From NCBI GenBank assembly GCA_004356105.1, contig SMYC01000153.1, forward strand, positions 1-33,503: a DNA stretch of 33,503 bases. The letters run 5' to 3'. The notes under the pieces are model-generated. The model had not been told where the DNA came from. It saw only the letters and a program-made list of their open reading frames with translations, and searched no databases. The position numbers and the translations under genes are program-made. Source of the DNA: Acidobacteriota bacterium. GTDB lineage: Bacteria; Acidobacteriota; Vicinamibacteria; Marinacidobacterales; SMYC01. This document shows positions 31,874 to 33,503 of the stretch, in pieces. Within the stretch, counting starts at the first letter, position 1; the number at the start of each line of letters is the position of its first letter.

Positions 31874-32222
31874 GGGGGCGCCCTGGGTTCGACGGAGATA
31901 ATTGATTTCGAGGTGGCATGCCGAGCTCCCATCCCTCGTTAAACGGTGGGAAAACACACAATTGCTGACCAAGAGTTAGCTTTAGCCGCGTAAAAGCCGG
32001 CTACGTTCTCCCGGGTTTCGCCCGCCGTGCCCGGGAAGAACGTCATTCAGGTGGGCTAGCCGGACATTCGCCCCGCGTGTCCAGCGAAACTTAGGGGATA
32101 GCGACCATCAGGTCCTTGCCGGCTCCTAACTGATTGGAAGCGAAGCTTAACGGGAACCGGACACGCATGTAGAGGCCTCGGAAGAAGATCTTCGGACGCG
32201 GGTTCGATTCCCGCCGCCTCCA
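31874..32222 (+). ncRNA. ssrA: transfer-messenger RNA (tmRNA)
   Basis: One-piece tmRNA of about 349 bases that rescues stalled ribosomes by trans-translation. The 5' end GGGGGCG (31874-31880) pairs with CGCCTCC (32215-32221) as a 7-bp acceptor stem, followed by the discriminator A at 32222. The conserved 5' segment CCTGGGTTCGACGG and the T-arm GGTTCGATTCCCGCC are both present. The tag frame ends in GAG TTA GCT TTA GCC GCG TAA (31973-31993). With GGA at 31949 as resume codon the tag reads GKHTIADQELALAA, with the usual LAA degradation end. The 3' CCA is not fully encoded. The tag start is inferred; the rest is clear from the sequence. Confidence 0.96.
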
Positions 32223-32249
32223 CTTTTCGCGGCGAAGCCGCGAAAAGTG
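32221..32249 (+). terminator. 13-bp perfect hairpin after ssrA
   Basis: CACTTTTCGCGGC (32221-32233) and GCCGCGAAAAGTG (32237-32249) form a perfect stem with a GAA loop directly at the tmRNA 3' end. No T run follows, so it is not a textbook intrinsic terminator. It may help define the transcript end, or be part of an attachment site. Confidence 0.5.
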
Positions 32250-32320
32250 CCCGCCGTAGCTCCAAGAAAATCACGAGGGCGAAGGCGGGCTGCCCTCAAT
32301 CGCGAACTTCCTGGATTTCA

Positions 32321-32467
32321 TCGGCGCTGGCCAACCGCTTCCGCGACGCCGCCGATCCGTTCCAGATCGTGCTGGTGCGCGACATGTGGCTCACCGGCTT
32401 CGACGCGCCGAGCCTGCACACGATGTATCTCGACAAACCGATGCGTGGACATGGACTGATGCAGGCC
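32321..32467 (+). pseudogene. fragment of type I restriction subunit HsdR (helicase part)
   Basis: In the frame starting at 32321 the translation reads [40 protein letters not shown] and RGHGLMQAI. That is the conserved late helicase-motif region of HsdR, the translocating subunit of type I restriction enzymes. Only about 50 residues are left; the match stops at 32467 where the normal ARVNRVF continuation is missing, and the frame ends soon after. Upstream there is no start codon or ATPase core. This is a deletion relic fused to the next fragment. Confidence 0.8.
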
Positions 32468-32756
32468 ATCCTTCCCGAAGGCTGTGCTCAAAAGCAGCTA
32501 CACGGCTCGCGAGGCCGATGACATTGCCAACCTCGCCTTCATCGGCGGCAAAACCAATCGCCAGATTAGCGACAAATCGCCGAGCCAGTACTTCCCTGGT
32601 CTGGTCAAGAAAGGGGGGCTGCCTGCGTTCGAGGCTCAGTGCATTCCTACGAACGCCGAGGTCCTCGGCGTCGAGAAATATAAAAGTTTCCTTCTGGAGC
32701 GCCGAAGACTAATAGCGCAGCGTCTGAACACGTTCCTCGGAGTCACGCCGCCATAG
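32468..32756 (+). pseudogene. C-terminal fragment of a DUF262-family (GmrSD-like) protein
   Basis: A 90-codon frame (GTG at 32484 to 32756) reads [20 protein letters not shown], then QYFPGLVKKGG, QCIPTNAEV and ERRRLIAQRLNTFLG. This resembles the extreme C-terminus of DUF262/DUF1524 (GmrSD-type) restriction proteins. The ParB-like and HNH catalytic parts are missing, and the fragment is joined directly to an HsdR remnant. It could still be translated from the GTG but is unlikely to work alone. The family call is from remembered sequence patterns. Confidence 0.65.
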
Positions 32757-32837
32757 TGCCTGAGGTTCATTTTGTGTCGGCCCGTCTGCAATGTGCGTGA
32801 GACGCGGTTCGAGGTTAGACTTGGGCGGGACGACAAC

Positions 32838-33503
32838 ATGGTTGACAGAAAGCACCTTAGAAACGCGCCCATAACCGAGGCGATCGTGGATATCCGCGTG
32901 AAGGCCCGCTCAGACCTCGACGTGGCAATCTTCGGCGAAGCAAGCGAGATGCTAGCCGCTAGGTTTCCCACGAAGGTCGAGCAACGTGTGTTCACGACCA
33001 AGGTCCAGTTCGGGGGAAAGTCCGGTATCCAGTCGACGGAGCACGATCTGCGTGGCTACATGTTCCGCTCCAAGGATGAATTCAACGTCGTGCAATTCAG
33101 GGTTGACGGCTTTACGTTCAATCGATTGAAGCCGTATACGTCCTGGAAATCGGTCTGGCCGCAAGCTTTGGAGCTCTGGAGGAAGTACCAGAATATGGCA
33201 TTGCCTGTAGCAATTACTCGGATGGCGCTCCGCTACATCAATCATATTGCGCTCCCCTCCAGGGCACTTAGACTCGACGATGTACTCACGTGCCCCCCCC
33301 AGTTCCGACGAACCTGGGCGCGACCATAGCCCGGTTCACCACCCGTGTTACGATTCAGGCGTCTAATAGGCGTCTCGAGGCGCACATCGCACAGGCGGTC
33401 GAGCCGAAGCCAGATCACGACGGCGCAACGCTAATATTGGATATTGATGCATTCCGACAGGCTGAAGTGTTGCTCGAGGAGGACGATGTAGAGGCACGTA
33501 TCG
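32838..33503 (+). CDS. TIGR04255 family protein, frameshifted and cut by window end
   Basis: Starts at ATG 32838 (MVDRKHLRNAPITEAIVDIR). The N-terminal part and the block YMFRSKDEFNVVQFRVDGFT, FNRLKPYTSW, AITRMALRYINHI match the TIGR04255 family, sporadically distributed proteins of unknown function. The first frame stops at 33329, but at a run of eight C (33293-33300) coding continues in another frame: PPVPTNLGATIARFTTRVTI, QASNRRLEAHIAQAV and DIDAFRQAEVLLEEDDVEAR to the window end. So a one-step frame change at the C run is either a real mutation or a sequencing error. The gene follows the restriction-gene relics and is likely part of the same island. Confidence 0.8.

Noticed and set aside
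31868..32222. tRNA-like end at 32180-32222 considered as a separate tRNA gene
   Set aside because: Only a T-arm and acceptor strand are present there; the 5' partner is at 31874, which makes it tmRNA.

Overview
The window is GC-rich, densely packed and read almost entirely from the minus strand. The gene families point to an aerobic, Gram-negative, non-proteobacterial organism. Acidobacteriota or a nearby phylum is my best guess, from the DUF2203 protein, twin cytochrome oxidase subunit III genes, a split b6-type cytochrome b beside a multihaem cytochrome c, and a typical dispersed repeat. This assignment is inference; no rRNA or other decisive marker is present.

Left end (1-1965, plus strand): a DUF2203 protein, a small HELGHH metallopeptidase-like protein and a cupredoxin-type lipoprotein. 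The last ends at a strong hairpin terminator shared with the convergent respiratory operon.

Respiratory operon (13837 down to 1973, minus strand): twelve tightly packed genes behind one strong sigma70-like promoter (13938-13967). In order they encode a Rieske protein, b6-like cytochrome b, a separate C-terminal cytochrome b subunit, a 939-residue membrane-anchored octahaem cytochrome c, oxidase subunits II and I, haem o synthase, two subunit III paralogues, subunit IV, a small CxxC membrane protein and haem A synthase. This looks like one electron-transfer unit from quinol to oxygen, with the octahaem protein in the place of cytochrome c1 and soluble cytochrome c. A membrane-anchored HEAT-repeat protein lies upstream with its own terminator.

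Middle (15349-18868): two adjacent ABC exporter half-transporters with the asymmetric ATP-site pattern of heterodimeric exporters.

Candidate new system (24673 down to 18977): a SIR2-TIR fusion protein, a membrane-spanning nSTAND ATPase with a C-terminal FGE/SUMF1-like domain, and an exported PKD-domain protein. The first two genes overlap by ATGA; the third originally overlapped the second. The join of genes two and three is a 45-bp tandem repeat that duplicates signal-peptide codons and includes one 47-bp, frame-breaking unit. Domain content resembles NAD-depleting, STAND-controlled conflict (antiphage) systems, here with a possible periplasmic arm.

Upstream of that cassette on the same strand are a TPR/thioredoxin-like exported protein, a PLP aminotransferase, an Slt-type lytic transglycosylase and a GAF-like protein with an Ala-Pro-rich linker.

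Right end (31874-33503, plus strand): the ssrA tmRNA with promoter and readable tag. Beyond it are remains of defence genes (an HsdR helicase fragment and a DUF262-family C-terminus) and a TIGR04255-family gene frameshifted at a run of eight C and cut by the window edge. This fits a decayed mobile or defence island at the ssrA 3' end.
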